A DNA stretch of 64,000 nucleotides, taken from positions 2,976,001-3,040,000 of the forward strand of contig JAHQIY010000004.1 in the NCBI GenBank assembly GCA_019054805.1, written 5' to 3'. A program made the translations under genes and the position numbers. Of the stretch, positions 45,244 through 58,678 are shown in pieces. Numbering within the stretch: the first letter of the stretch is position 1; each line of letters opens with the position of its first letter. This DNA comes from Brachionus manjavacas (lineage: Eukaryota > Rotifera > Eurotatoria > Ploima > Brachionidae). Under the pieces are notes generated by a model, which saw nothing but the letters and a program-made list of their open reading frames with translations, was not told the DNA's origin and did not search any database.

Positions 45244-47160
45244 CAGTACTGTGAGAAAATAAAATAAAATGGTTTTGAAAAAGAATATCGATTTAAATAG
45301 ATTCTTTATTTAATGCTTATATTTTATTTAACAAAATATTTTAGATCATTAAAAAACTATTAATATTTTGGTTGTAAACAAAATGTCATTCATTGAAGAA
45401 ATATCAAACCAAAAGGTTGTACGAGCTTGATTAATATAAGAAATTGAGACGGAGATGAGAGTTTTATCTACAAATAAATATGCATCAACTTAATATTTTT
45501 GTGTTTATTTGATAATACCGAAAAATATTATTTTTGAAAATTTAAGTTTGTTTTTATTGTAAACATTTTATTCTAAAAGTAACAATGAAATGCGGTTTAA
45601 ATATTAAATTCTTAAATTTAAAAAAAAAAGCAAATCTAAGAATAAAACTTTGATTTAACAATATTTAAATTGACATTTCGCTCTTAGTTCACATTATCCA
45701 AAAAATTTCAGAGATCCAAATTAACATTACCTGTTTAAGTTAAATGCAGAAGCAGCATTATTTTTTGATTCAAGTTTAATTAGTAGTTTTTGAAAGCAGT
45801 AATATTTATATATTTAAATAATTAAAAAATCTAAATAAAACAAAAAAGTGTCGAGTAATTGATGATTCATTTAAGATTGAATAAAAAAATAAAAAAATAA
45901 AAAAAGCCCCTTAGTTGATTATTTGAAAATAAAAATTGAAAATATAACAAAATTTTTATAAAAATTTTTTTGTCGAAAATGATTCAAACAATATAAATTT
46001 AGAAAATTTATCTTTTCACAATGATTTGGTCAAGCATTCACTCAGACTTTATTTAACTTATGAAAATATATAATGAAAATATCGTTAATCGAATGATACA
46101 TTTTAAAAATGTCGAGTATTTTGAATATTGACCATGCAATTATTAACGCGAATATATTTAAAAATGCTTAAAAATTAGAAGAAAAAAGGACATATATTTT
46201 TTAAAGAATTTAAAAAAATTTCTTTTGCTGTTCCTCAGTAAAAGATTGTCATTTTGAAAAAGTAAATAAGTAAATATTGGAAGTTTTTGCTGAGTTAATT
46301 AAGGTAATTATTTTTATTTTTTAAAAAAATACTTTGGGGCGGACTCCAGGTTCGTCCGAATAGCTTTCGCCTTCGTTTAAACCCAATTGTTACAAAGCAT
46401 TGATTAAAAAAGTAATAATAAAAAGTTCGAGTTTCTAGAGTAGAAAGATTTAAAAAAAAAGTAAAAAAGAGAGATTTAAATAGTTTAAAATGGGTAGAAA
46501 AAATGTGTTCATTCAACATTTACAATTCTATGTACAGTTTGTTAGTCTATTAAATTAAGGTAATTAATTGCAGTGGTATTTGTCACGACGTTATTTTTCG
46601 TCAACTATAGTAGAAATAAACAACAACAAAGATTTCTTGCAAAAATTGACAAGAAAATGCTAAAAAACTAATGAAAAATTTAACTCCAATTTTTTTTTTT
46701 TTTTAAATAAATAAATTTCAATTGAAATTTAATTTAATATCCAAAAATTACTGATTTTCATGAAATTTTGCTAAATACTACTTAAAAATATATTTTTGTC
46801 AAAAAATTTACCAATAATGAAATTTTACCAAAATTTACCAAAAACATTAATTTTGGTAAAATCCTCCTGAAATATCACCACTGTAGATTTTAAATTAAAA
46901 AAAATATTGACACGTTTTCAGTAACTTTTATTCAAATTTGGTTTTAAACAACCTAAAAAATAATAATCTTTAATTAAAAGTTTTTATTTACTTTTTTTTA
47001 TAATGAAGTAGTATTTATTATTTTTAATTGTGTAATTGTCGACAAAAGTTGACATTAAGATTTGTCTACTTGATGTCTAGAAATTTTCTAATGATGTGTG
47101 ATGTTTATTGAATTGCTGTTAATGAATATTTATTCTTTTAAGCAGTTATTTTTGGTGTCT
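45244..47160. other. AT-rich DNA; one possible MITE at 46571-46883
   Basis: No gene. CAGTGGTATTTG at 46571 and its inverse (TATCACCACTG ending 46883) could delimit a 313-bp element with ACCAAAATTTACC words inside, but no target duplication was found. The open frame on the minus strand at 46295-46519 has no recognisable family. Confidence 0.35.
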
Positions 47161-47230
47161 TTTAACACTAGAAGCACCAAAACAAGTCAAAATGACTTGT
47201 TTTAATGGAATCTAATGGATAAAAATGGAT
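47161..47230 (+). repeat. piggyBac-like terminus or remnant
   Basis: TTTAACACTAGAAGCACCAA shares the CACTAGAAGC start with the element at 36060-36388 and here follows TTAA, as at piggyBac termini. The hairpin ACAAGTCA-AAA-TGACTTGT follows. No opposite end was found. Confidence 0.4.
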
Positions 47231-47960
47231 AATAATTTATTATTTGGTTAAATCTATTCAAAACTTAATTTTAATTGAGAAAAAATAAAAATTTGGCTAA
47301 AAAAAAGTATCTGGCAAAAATTTTATCTTCTAATGAATTCATTCCTTTTTGAACCAATTTTTCGTCTTTCATGTAAAATCTTAAACTCGTAATTTAAATA
47401 TTTTTTAATCTAAAATGTGTGGTGGAAATGTGTTGTTAATAAGATAATTACAAGAGTCTAATAGTTTTGTGAAAAACCTAAGCTTGTTGGTCTGAAAAAA
47501 TAAGAGAGTTCATTGACAGAAAATCAAAATTAATTTTTTCTGAAAAGTTTTATTAGGATGTTAAAAAGTTTTGATAGAATGTTAGTCGACTTGACCCAAA
47601 ATGTAATAATTATTTGTGATCATGTATATCTAAATATCATTTGATGCATAGATTTTATACACTTAAAATTGATTAATCTTAAGTTTGAGTTTCCTACTTT
47701 TTTCAAGAAGGTGTTCTTTGGAGTTTTTAACACTATTATTGGCGTTAAATTTGGTTAAAAATATAAAATGTTTTAAACTTACATTATTCTTAAAATTTTT
47801 TTGTGAAAAAAGCCGCAAAATTGATTCAGCATTTGGCTTATACATTAAAGTTTGAGCGGGATTTTTAATTTAAATTCCAGATTTTACCCTTTCTTTTTAA
47901 TAAATTGCTCGAAACAATTAACTACAAACAATTCACCTGAATATAAAATAATAAAATTAA
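47231..47960. other. AT-rich DNA without recognisable gene
   Basis: Nothing recognised. Confidence 0.4.
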
Positions 47961-47970
47961 TAAATAAATA

Positions 47971-48960
47971 ATAGTAGTAGTAGTATTAGAAGTAGTAGTG
48001 TGAGCTGTAACACATAAGCGTGAGTGCAGTTCATAACGCTGCACTTTATCAGCTTGCTACATAGGTTACATTAAGTCAAAGTTCCTCAGTATCAGGTTCT
48101 GTAAACAGATCTTCTCCAGATCTCCGACTTCATGTGTCCATCAATTTTTGCTTTAAACTAATTGACCGTATCAGTCCCTACTATTTCCGAGGGTAAAAGG
48201 TTCCAGGTTGTAGCTGTTCGGTTAAGCAAGAATGGTCCCTCCTTGCTTTTCCCTTGTTATTTGTCTATTGTGTCTCCTGCTTGTCCCCTCACGTATTCCC
48301 TCATTCTCTCTGATATACAAATCCACCCTTTCTATAGAACCCTTTCCTTATCTTTTATATTTGTAATAAGTCCTCTCTTTTCCTTCTTGTTTCCAGGTCT
48401 GTATACCCAAGCTCCCTAAGTTTATCTTCGTACTCTAATCCTCTTAATTCTATTACCATCTTAGTCACCCTTATCTGGATTCTTTCCAACTTATCTGGAT
48501 TCCTGCAACCATACTTTTTCTTCTCCATGTTGAATGTAATATTTGTTTATCGGGTTCTTCTTCCATTATGCATAATTTTGCATTTCTTACTGTTTAAGGA
48601 CATTGACCACTTCTTGCACCAGTTATCTATTTCATTTATATCTGCTTGTAATTCTGATTGTGACATTTCATTCCCCTCTGAAATCACCTTACTATCATCA
48701 GCGTACATCTGCATTATGTTTTTTATTTTGTCTGGCAAGTCATTGATATATATCACGCAAAGTAAGGGACCTAATAATGATCCTTGAGGCACACCACTTG
48801 TTATATTTCTCTACCTTGACTCCGAGCTCAAGAATGCTTTAATCCAGCCAAGCAATTTACCACATATTCCATACGCTCTTAACTTGATGAGTAGTTTCCT
48901 ATGTGAAACCTTATCAAAAGCCTTCTCAAAGTCCGAGCAATAAATAAAAATATTAAATTA
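47971..48960 (-). pseudogene. LINE-B reverse-transcriptase relic with microsatellite tail
   Basis: Reading the minus strand: motif A as CSDFEKAFDKVSHRKLL and KLLGWIKAFLS (48920-48815), then a stop, GVPQGSLLGPLLCVIYINDL (about 48798-48740), the catalytic YADD (about 48703), DNWCKKWSMSLNSKKCKIMH (to about 48560), then frameshifted RIQIRVTKMVIELRGLEYED and RELGYTDLETRRKREDLLQI, and finally LNRTATTWNLLPSEIVGTDT before another stop (about 48160). A (CTA)n-type microsatellite (47972-47999) ends the copy. It is a CR1/Jockey-like LINE, 5'-truncated and inactivated by several frame changes, of the same family or clade as 8849-9455 and 13543-14012. Confidence 0.88.
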
Positions 48961-51900
48961 GATTCATACATTTGCAAATTTTTTAGCAAAACGTAAATCG
49001 CAATCTCTCTATTCACAATTAGACCCTAAAATGAAAAAGCAAATTAGTCAAAAAAAACGGAAATAGTTAAATTAAATTCTTCTTTAAAATTTTAGTTTTT
49101 TAAATTTGGTGATAAAAAAATTAAGGCTTTCATGTTCGCTACTTTCTTGTATGTTTGGATTTTTAACATTTGTCTATCTAAAAATTTGTGATTAGATTAT
49201 TAACTTTGCTGCTGTTCTGCTGTTTATTTAAATTTATGAATTAAATTCTAGTTTTATTTATCGATACACAGATTTTAAAAGTGGATTTAATTTCATTTAA
49301 TGTAAATTTGTACAACCCGAAGATAAAAAACGCCTGATAACTATTTAAACAAAGATAATGATAATGATTTAAACAAAGAGGACCTAAAGCATTCGAAATT
49401 TTTTGACCGAATGTTCAAATTTTTTAGGGAAAAAATTTGCTAATATTTTTTTTCTAAAAAAAGCTTTATTTGTAAAATTAAATTAAATTTAATATCAAAT
49501 TTAAAATTTATACTTTGAACTTCAATCAAAATAAAAAAGAAAATTACAAAAAATTAATAAAACTTTATTTAGAATTTAGCTTGGACACTTTTTTTAAAAA
49601 ATTTCTATACTTTCAGAATCATTAACCTTATTTGCTCCTAAAAAAATTAAAAATCAAATAAATTTTTACTTAAAACACATAAAATTTATTTCGGTCAATT
49701 AATTGAAGCCATTTTAACTAAAAATTATTTTTATTAAAAATCGATAATTTTAGACTTAATGTTTGGTAATTTGTTATATGTGAATCAGAATTGAAATCGA
49801 TAAAGACGAAAATTAACCCAGAGCCCAAAAGGTATATTTTAATCAGCATTTTAAAAATGATAGTGGTAAAAATAATATGCTGAGGGCTATTTTAATTAAT
49901 TTGATTTTAAATAATCTTACAGTGAATAAGCCAAGAGCTGAATATTTTAATTTCGCATCTTGTATCGAATTTACCACGATGGCAGTAATTTTAGAACTTT
50001 TAATAGAGAGGCAAATTTTATGCAATTATTAATTTCCTATTTGTGTCTATCTTTCAATCGAAATTACATCAAAATTTAAATGAAATTTGATGATTTGCAA
50101 TGTTATTTGATTTGGGTTTCCTTTACTTTTTACTTAATTGTGACGAGTCTAAAACTCGACGCTGAATCGATTGATGGCCGAAAATAGTTCTCTAAGGATT
50201 AAACAAGTGTATCAAAATATCCTCAGTTTAATCTTTATAAATATTGACAAGCCTTTTAACTTTTTAATTATATTACTTCAAAATTAAGATTTAAAAATAA
50301 TCTATTAACTCATTTCGTCTAAAACTCCTCTCAGCCATTTCAAATAAATACATTGGTTTTTCTTAATAGAAGATCAGAATTCATTTTTTCGTATTGATTT
50401 TATTTATTATTTGATCCCGATATCGATGGATTTTTTAAAGTAAAGTAAATTTTTATAGATTTATAAAAAAATCAACCAAAATAATAATTTGAAATAAACT
50501 TAGCCCAAAAATGATTTGATACAATTTTTTAAGCAATGGCTCTTTTATCGGCTTTTTGATCAACCTTTGGATCATGCTCAGAATTTAATCAAGATGATGA
50601 CCAACTTATTTTTACCATGTCAATTTTAGAATAATAAGCATTTTTTTCATTAACTCAATCATTTTCTTTAAAAAATCTAAGGTATCGTCAAATAAATCAA
50701 ACCTTTTCGTATTTCCTCTGTATAACCATAGTATTTTGCACAAAGAACGAGTAATATCAATTTTTTTTTACATTATACATGGTTTTTACTATAAAAAAAT
50801 CTCATTATTTTTTTCCATAAATTAAATAAAATGTGTGATTGTTATTGATAGAGAGTCTGCAATTAGAAATGGAACTCTGTAAAAGAAAGATCTAAACATT
50901 GAACATTAGTGAAATAATTTGAATGTTATATATAAGGTACTATATGAGACCTATTTTAATTAAGTAAATTATTTTAATGATTAAATCATGAAAGAAATTT
51001 ATTTTATCTTTAGATAGACTATTGAAAAAATCAGCTTGTATTTAAGCATTAAAATTGGCTTCACTAATAAAAATTTAATTAAAGATTAATTAAAATTAAT
51101 CTATTTGCTACAAGAATAATGAAAACTTATAAAATTAGTTTTTAGTTCTAAAAAAAATCATTCGAAATTGACTAGTTGACGACAATACCTTTTTTGGATT
51201 TCTTTCTAGGACCTGGTTTAGTTTTGCCGTCTACACAATAGAGCCAAAAATTAATTTTTCAAAGAAAAGATTTTACCTCAAAAAATTAAATAAGATATGC
51301 TAGTTGTAAATCAGGAAGAAAATTTTAATTGTGAATTTAATCTTGATTTATCAAAAAAAAATACAGATTTTTTAAAATAAATTAGAAATGTGTTTTTAAA
51401 ATAAACTTTAAATACATATCTCTTTTTCTAAACGATTAGAGAACCTCGCAAAATATGCAATAAATGAAAGAAATGTCACCAAAAATAGTCGAAATTTTCA
51501 GGCTTTTAAAATGTTTGGTTCCTTCTAATATCGTTAATTATTAGTCATTTGTTTTGGAAATATATCTAAAATATAAAATAGAAATAATATAAAAAAAAAA
51601 ACATAAGCTAAAAAAAGTAGAGATGAACTTAACAAAATTAACTAAATTAATGATTAAAGTCATTATTATTGATTTTCGATTTACACCAATTTTGGCGATG
51701 AATTTAAAGAAAAATCTAAATTAGTGAGAAAAAATTTTGATATAAATTTAAAGAGTAAAATTTAAATGTTTAATCACTTTTGATTCGAAATCTGCTAGAT
51801 AATCATCAAATAGTCTGAATAAATAAGATGTTGATATTATAGAACTATCGAAGGTAAAAAAATAACAAATAAATATCCAATATTCAGTGAAAAATATTTT

Positions 51901-52016
51901 TAAAATTCTAAATTAAAATTTTTACATTTAGTCAACTAACTTTAGTCATATTTTTCAGAAGTTAATAATAAAATTTCGGATAAAATACGAGATGTTCAAA
52001 AAATGAACTACCATAT
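48961..52016. other. AT-rich DNA with two weak coding-like spots
   Basis: No accepted gene. At 50080-50187 (plus) a 35-codon ORF begins MKFDDLQCYLIWVSFTFYLI and could be a signal-peptide-like start. At about 51171-51232 (minus) an acceptor is followed by GKTKPGPRKKSKKGIVVN and a stop, resembling a basic terminal exon. Neither has a convincing partner. Confidence 0.3.
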
Positions 52017-52470
52017 GTTTTAGTTTTTTGTGTTTGAATTACAAAATGTATCCAATGTTGAAATAACATTAAAAAAGTGCGATGCTTCAAATTACTTTTT
52101 CAGCTTCAAAAAAAAAATTAATTTTAAGTTAATATTGCAAGTATAAAAGCTTTTTTTTGTTTTTTTTTTTATAAATTTTGACTCTAGGTTTGTGATATGA
52201 TGATCCTTAAGATAATATTTGTAATTTTAAAAAACTTACTACACTCTGTTTTTCATATTTCATTAATTAAGCATTTGTTAAAATGCACCAAACTAAATTA
52301 TCACTTAACTCAAAATTTTATAAGAAGAAAATAAAGTTTTCGGGTCTAGTAGCTAAGGTAAACTATGGTTCACTTGTTACTGGAACAATTCTTGTTCTCA
52401 GGTTTTATGAACTATTAGTTGACCTAATCTAAAATTTGTTTACTATTTTGAAATTTTTTCATCTATTTTT
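52017..52470 (+). mobile_element. TIR-1 element, left half only
   Basis: It starts TTTTAGTTTTTTGTGTTTG, follows the copy at 39304-39715 closely (GATATGATGATCCTTAAGAT, GGTAAACTATGGTTCACTTG, TACTGGAACAATTCTTGTTC) and then loses similarity. The right repeat is absent. Confidence 0.78.
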
Positions 52471-53791
52471 TCATCTAATATTTTACATCTTAAAATGGAC
52501 ATGAATATTAAAATTAGTTTACAAATATACTTAAGAAACTTACTAAACAGATATTTTTTTAAATTTTGTTATTAAGATTATTTCTGTTTCGGTCACGGGT
52601 TTTTCAGATTAATAAAAAGTTTTGTGATCTAGAAATCAGTGTTCAATCAGCACATTTAAGCTATAAAATTTTAAATGTTCAACTTTTATTTTTTTGTAGG
52701 TAAAAACTTGTTTAGATCAAAACAAAAACTATTAAAAGGGATAAAATAAATGTAATTTTGATGGAAAATAGGAATTAATGACAGTTAATAATTCAAACAT
52801 GTTAGTTGGTAATGTCTACAAAAAAACAAGCTATTTACTAAATAACGTTCATTTAATTTGAGAATAAAAAAAATTAAAGAAGATACTTAAATGAAATAAA
52901 GCTTTTAGATTTTTGTAAAAATATGGCATTGTAAAAAAAAATATTGCATATTTTCACGAAATAAAATTTTATTTTTTACTACTTAATCAACTTTTTGCCG
53001 ATACTAAATGAAAATCTTTCAAAATTTTTACCATATTTTTAGGGCTATAGGTAAAAAGCAAATTGACTGTATTTTTTTTTTATGTAAATATGATGCAATT
53101 AATAAATTGTATAAACTTAATTTAATTGCTTAGCATTATCAACATTAAAATTTAATTTACTGTTCTCATAATTCTACTATTTTGAAACTAATTTTTTATG
53201 ATTAAAAAAAAAAATAAATTTTTTTATTTTAGCTATTGTTGAATAACAAAATTAAATTAAAAATATGTACTAAATGACAATTTTGATACTCTCTTTTGAA
53301 TTTCCAAAATTGAAACTAAAAACGATAGATTAAGAAATGTTTTTAATTTCAAAAAAAATTCTTAAAATCACTAATTTTTTTAAAAATGAAATAAACTAGA
53401 TTTTCAAAAAAAAACGTTTTAAACAAAAACTTTTGTTATGAAATAAGTATAAAATTTAAAAAAAATATATTAGTCGATGAATAAAGCTAACTGTCTTTTC
53501 AAGTTTTCTTTATTTCTTTTAAATAATATATTTTACAATAATTAATCAAAATCTTTTTTCTTTTTAGAAAAAACCTTCAAATATTTCGTAATTTATTCTA
53601 GTAAAATAAAAAAAAACTTAATTTCATGCAAACATTTAGCGTGTAAATTAAATCTAAACCAAGTCACGATTTTTTTTGTGTAAAGGAAAGAATTTTCTTA
53701 GCTTGTCAAATTAAGGTTAAAACATTTCGAGTTGTGTTTTAGTAAAATCTTAAGCTTTTTTAAGGAATAAAATATATTTAATTGCTTAAAT
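52471..53791. other. AT-rich DNA without recognisable gene
   Basis: Nothing recognised. Confidence 0.4.
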
Positions 53792-54696
53792 ATGTCTAAA
53801 TTTGAACCATCTAGTTCAGATCCAGAGGTAAAATTGAAAAAAAAATTAAAATCGCCGACCCTAATTAATTTTAATTTTAATGGGCACTAAAATTTTAATT
53901 AACAAATTATTTTATTGTTAATACTTCTTTTCACTACAGTCTTTGGCAATTTTTCCAAGATATAAACACCGGCTTCTTTGGCTTTTTTTCTGCTTAAGTA
54001 ATTCAAAAAAATAAAAAATGATTTGTTTACAGAGCCTTTTGTAAAGCCTCAACAAAAACGAGCTAATAATCTTTTAAAAAGATCATTTTTTTGATTACAT
54101 AAATTAATTGCAATCTAATGACTAAATTGATTAAAACAATTTAATTTTTTTTTTAATTTAAAACTTTTTTACTCGCAAATTTTTTTTTAAATTATTTTAC
54201 TCACCTTAAATGATGACTTGATTTTTTTGTCCACTAAAAACTTATACCTGAGAAAAAAATTGATTAGAAAATCTCGTTTCTTCGATAATTTATTACTCCT
54301 GAAATAAAAGATAATTTAAGAATCAATAGTATTTGCTTACTTTGCTTACTAGGCGTATTCAAAAAAAACAAAAGCATTCAAAATAGGATATCAAGTAAAT
54401 GGAAATCGATCGAAATCCTTTCAATTTAAAAATTATTTAAGAAAATTCTTAAATATTTTTCAATGCCGGAAATTACAAAAAAAATTAAAAAATTAAAATT
54501 TTGATTTTTTGTTTAATCAAATCTTCTAGTATCTGTTGAAAACTTTTTATTAGACTTCGAGCAGCTTTTGAGAAATGTTCCCGCTGATGTTCAAGATGTG
54601 GAGACAAGCAACTTGAGCAATGTTATAATGAGCCTTGAAGAGACTTGTTTATTCGATTTAATTAATCTAAGTGAGCAGCGGAATGTTGCGCAATGA
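53792..54696 (+). CDS. Possible small three-exon gene, not recognised
   Basis: Candidate exon 1 (53792-53827) starts at an ATG, reads MSKFEPSSSDPE and ends at GAG|GTAAAA. Candidate exon 2 (53940-53997) follows a clear polypyrimidine tract with TACAG and ends at AA|GTAATT. Candidate exon 3 (54554-54696) follows TTTTTATTAG and reads FEQLLRNVPADVQDVETSNL then SNVIMSLEETCLFDLINLSE to a TGA. The phases join without a break, giving about 78 aa. Exon 3 is the most convincing coding stretch outside the known genes: 46 codons, composition unlike its flanks. Exon 2 is weak, because its complement is also open, and a minus-strand exon-like stretch (GTGAGT donor at about 54198-54204) lies between exons 2 and 3. 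No family is recognised; treat the model as a hypothesis. Confidence 0.35.
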
Positions 54697-55444
54697 ATTT
54701 AGATTAAATATAACCAGTCGGATTGTGGGATTTCAACGACTAAATGAGTTTATAATTTTAATTTATTGATTAAGCGATTAAGTCATAATATAATGAAAGG
54801 AAAACACGAACAAAAACATTAATCATTTTGCTTTTTTTTGAGTCTATGACGTCTTTGTCATACACTCGATTTAAAATTCTATTTTGGACCAAGATGATAA
54901 ATTAGCTTAAAGTGGATAAGACTAAACAAGTAATTTAATTTTGAGCTCTATCATTTGAGCAAAGTATAAATTAAAATTGAAGAGATTAACTAAATATTAA
55001 TTGTGGTCTCAATTTAATTAATTACAGTAATCTAGCACTTGATAAAAATATTTGGAGCTACATATTATTAAAATATAGACTCCGATCTATGCATATCAAT
55101 CTTAAATTGAATAATTGTTAATCAAATATTATTTTTTTTTCATTAATCTTTAAGCGATTGTTACATATTTGACAAAAAAGAATTTCAAGTGGAACAGGAA
55201 ATATTGTAGATAAAATTAAGCCAAATCTTGAATTTGAATTTGAGTATCTTAAGCAAAAAAATCTAAATAAAAAGTTAAAAAAATACAATTAAAAATTAAA
55301 AAAAGAAATCAAGAATTCAAGTCATAATATATTTTCAACGGTGTCTTTGAATTTTAAAATAATAATCGATTTTTAAATATTTAAACTTATTGATTGCTTT
55401 TTTAATTATTAATTTAAATTTTTGTTTTTAATTAAATTTTTAGA
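54697..55444. other. AT-rich DNA without recognisable gene
   Basis: Nothing recognised. Confidence 0.4.
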
Positions 55445-55602
55445 TAACTTGCGTTAAAATTGAAAATAAAATTGAAAAACTTATTTGCTTTGGTTCCGGA
55501 AATGCAAGCTGCGTCTACACTATCTACCTATATGAAAACTAAGGAAACACAAGATTTTACAGTATGGTCAGCAAGGATCTAAAGAAACTTGAGCTCAAGT
55601 AA
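55445..55602 (+). other. Coding-like debris, not recognised
   Basis: One frame reads KIENKIEKLICFGSGNASCV before a stop and resumes as RFYSMVSKDLKKLELK; another reads LVPEMQAASTLSTYMKTKET. The ICFGSGN stretch faintly recalls the start of SRR1-like domains, but this is too weak to assign. Confidence 0.2.
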
Positions 55603-58600
55603 ACTTATTCGATATTTATAATATACATCAAAATGATTATACTTAATAGTTAATGATTTATTTAATTGAAAAATTTAAAGATTCTTTTTTGTTTTGACTT
55701 TACTGGATAAAAAAGAGTAATAAAATAAAAAATAAAAAAATTAAATAAAATAATTAAATAAAAAGAGTAATTAATTAAAATATTAAATTGAATTAAATTT
55801 TATTTAAAATTTTGAACAAAAATAATTCACTGGTTACAAAATTCTTCAGACCTGAGACTATAAAAAAATGATCTTTATAAATAAGAAATTAATTAGTTGA
55901 AATTATTTTAAATTCTTAAACATTTACAACACACAATTTATTCTGAACTAAAATTTTTGAGTTTTCACTTTTAAAAAGTTGATTTTTATTTCATAATCTT
56001 GACTTAAAAGGAATAAAATATACAATTGAGATCATAGTTTTTTGTTTCGGCAACAAATTATTTTTTTACAAAATATTTATATTTTTACTTAAATGATTTT
56101 CGGTAACGAGGTAAAATTTAGACAAAAAATTTAGAAAATTTAATGCAAGTATTTGCCTTAAATTTATACTGAAACTTGACCCGAGAATAAAAGAGTTTGA
56201 TATTTTGAAAGGTTTTCATAAATGGTCAAAAAAATAAATATCTAAATAATTGAAATTGGTAAAATAATTGAATTTGAGACAAAATGTGAGTCGAATTTTA
56301 ATTGAAATAAATTTAATATTTAGATTTTAAAATCAAATTTGTTTAAAAAAAATACTTCGGGTCGAATTGACACAATATTTAAACAGACTATTCTTGTTAT
56401 TGTGGGGAAGTTATAAAACTAGATTAAAAATATTCTTTAAAAGCATAAATTTTACTAGTTAATTTCGAAATGATCTATTTGTCTTATTAATTATATAATC
56501 TCGCTATAATTTTCATATCTAATTCCACTTCTAGAAATTAGCACTATTTTTATATTTTTGTCTGGAAGTATTTTTATTCTTAATAATTCTAGTAATAAGA
56601 AAAGCCGTATATAATGTTTTATATAAAAGTAAAAGCATTTACTAGGTTTTCAAAAGAAATAATAGATTCTAGATTTTTTTTTAAAACTTTTAAATAGATT
56701 TTATATAGCATTAATTTTAATTTAAGTCAATTTAGCCTATGTTTTTTTTTAACAATTTTTTTAATTTTTCTTTTTAAAATTTATTTAAATCTCGGCTTAG
56801 CAAAAGTATTTTGATTAAATTCGATACAAAAGAACAAGGCAATACCAATTTGATAGCTCTTCAATAAAAACATACAATTCTTAAAATTCTGCTAACTCTT
56901 TGGATTCTTTAAAATTTTTAAATAATGTTAATCTTCTATTAAGAATTACAAATTTACTAAAATTACATTTTTAAGTTAAATTTTAGTCTAAATTTTTCAA
57001 TTAATGTTTATTTTATTTAGTAAGGATAGATTAGCAAAAAAGGTTATATTTTGACTTATTTTGTCAATTTTTCAATTAATTCTAGTCTATCGATCATCTG
57101 CGTATTTGTTCCTGAATTGGCAACATTAATTTTTTCCAAAAAATTTTTTTTTTCTAATTTTTGAAAGATACGTTCAATTTGGAAAATTGAACAAAATTAA
57201 AATATATAATATCTTTTTTTCGTCAACCTTATTCTCTTTTAATGAAGAAAAATATTATTGTTCTTTTGATTTTGCATTTAAATCTAATAATCGTAAAATT
57301 ACGCCAAAATACATGAATTGAATTAGCATTGAATTTGGATACCTAAATAATAATCAATATTTTTGAAATTTTTTAATAAAGTAGTCAACCATAAAAAACA
57401 GAAATTCATGGAAATTTTTTGAATTTTTCTGAAGAAGTTTACTTAGAAACTATCTAGAACTCAGTCTGCTGAAAAAATGTTTACTTTTCAACATAATCAT
57501 GTTAAAATATCTAATTTTTTCATTCAGAGTTAACTTTCATTATCTTTTCAGAAATTTTTGAATTTTTTTTGCCATAATACCTTTTGAAAAGTTTTTCTTT
57601 TAAATACACAAAGATTAAACAATCACCTTTTTAAAATAACGTGTTTTTAATTTATTGACTAAACACAAACATTATTCTTAAATGAGCAGCTTTGGTCTTT
57701 GTCAAAAAACCCGAAAAAATTTTTTTTTACTTATAAAAAGCTTTTAAATAATTTAAAAATAATAGCTTAAGTAAAATTTTCTATCTTACTCGCATTAGTT
57801 AAAAATAAATTGATCACATTACCCTTGATACTCTATAAATGAAGACCAAATTTTTATTTAAAACTTGAATTTTAATCAACCCAATTCTGAATCTGCCGTT
57901 TAAATCAAAAAGATATAATTACAAAAATAGGAAAAGTATTTCAAAAATGATTTAAAAGCTAATTTTTTTTTTAAATAACTATAAATAAAATTCTTAAAAG
58001 CATATTGACTGAATGAAATTTTTTCATTATGGTTTCTCTATTTTTAATATATATCCATTATTTGAAAATAATATTTTTTCTTATACAAATTTTTTATTTT
58101 CTTAATCATAATTTTTATCAACTAAATTTATCTCTTCTTTAAATAATTTAAAAAAATCTCTACAACTTAAATTCTTATGAAATTCTAAAAGATGTTGCTA
58201 ACAGTCGAAAATTTTTCAGCAATTCAAAAAAATTATCTAAATTATTTTTTTTATTTTGAACTAAAAACATGCATCAATACATTTTTATTAATATAAAACC
58301 CAAGTGATTTCAATTAATTTGTTTATTAAACTTCTGATTGAACAAACTAAAAGTGAAAAAAATTTTTTTTATTCATTTCTCTGGAGAAGAGCCAACTTTC
58401 CACGTGAAAATCATCAATAAAAAATATTTTTATTGAATATCTATCTTTTAGTCATTTTTAAATGAAAAAAAATACATTTTTAAATTAATATTTTGTCATT
58501 TTTTCTGACAAAAAACAGATTTTATTCAAAATAGTAAAAAATAAAGAACCTTTTTTAAACTATACCAAGATGGATAGCTATTTCGAAAAATTTTATGATC

Positions 58601-58678
58601 CTTAAATAGAATTTGATAAGAACCTGTTGAGCTTTGGCTGAAAGCTTATCCAATATTAACTTTGTGTCTTATCCTCAG
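55603..58678. other. Long AT-rich region without recognisable gene
   Basis: Nothing recognised on either strand beyond homopolymer and low-complexity tracts. Confidence 0.4.

Noticed and set aside
46571-46883. CAGTGGT-ended MITE
   Set aside because: Only about 12 bases of inverted ends and no target duplication; kept only as a note in the regional entry.
55445-55602. SRR1-like domain
   Set aside because: ICFGSGN alone is too short and the frame is interrupted.
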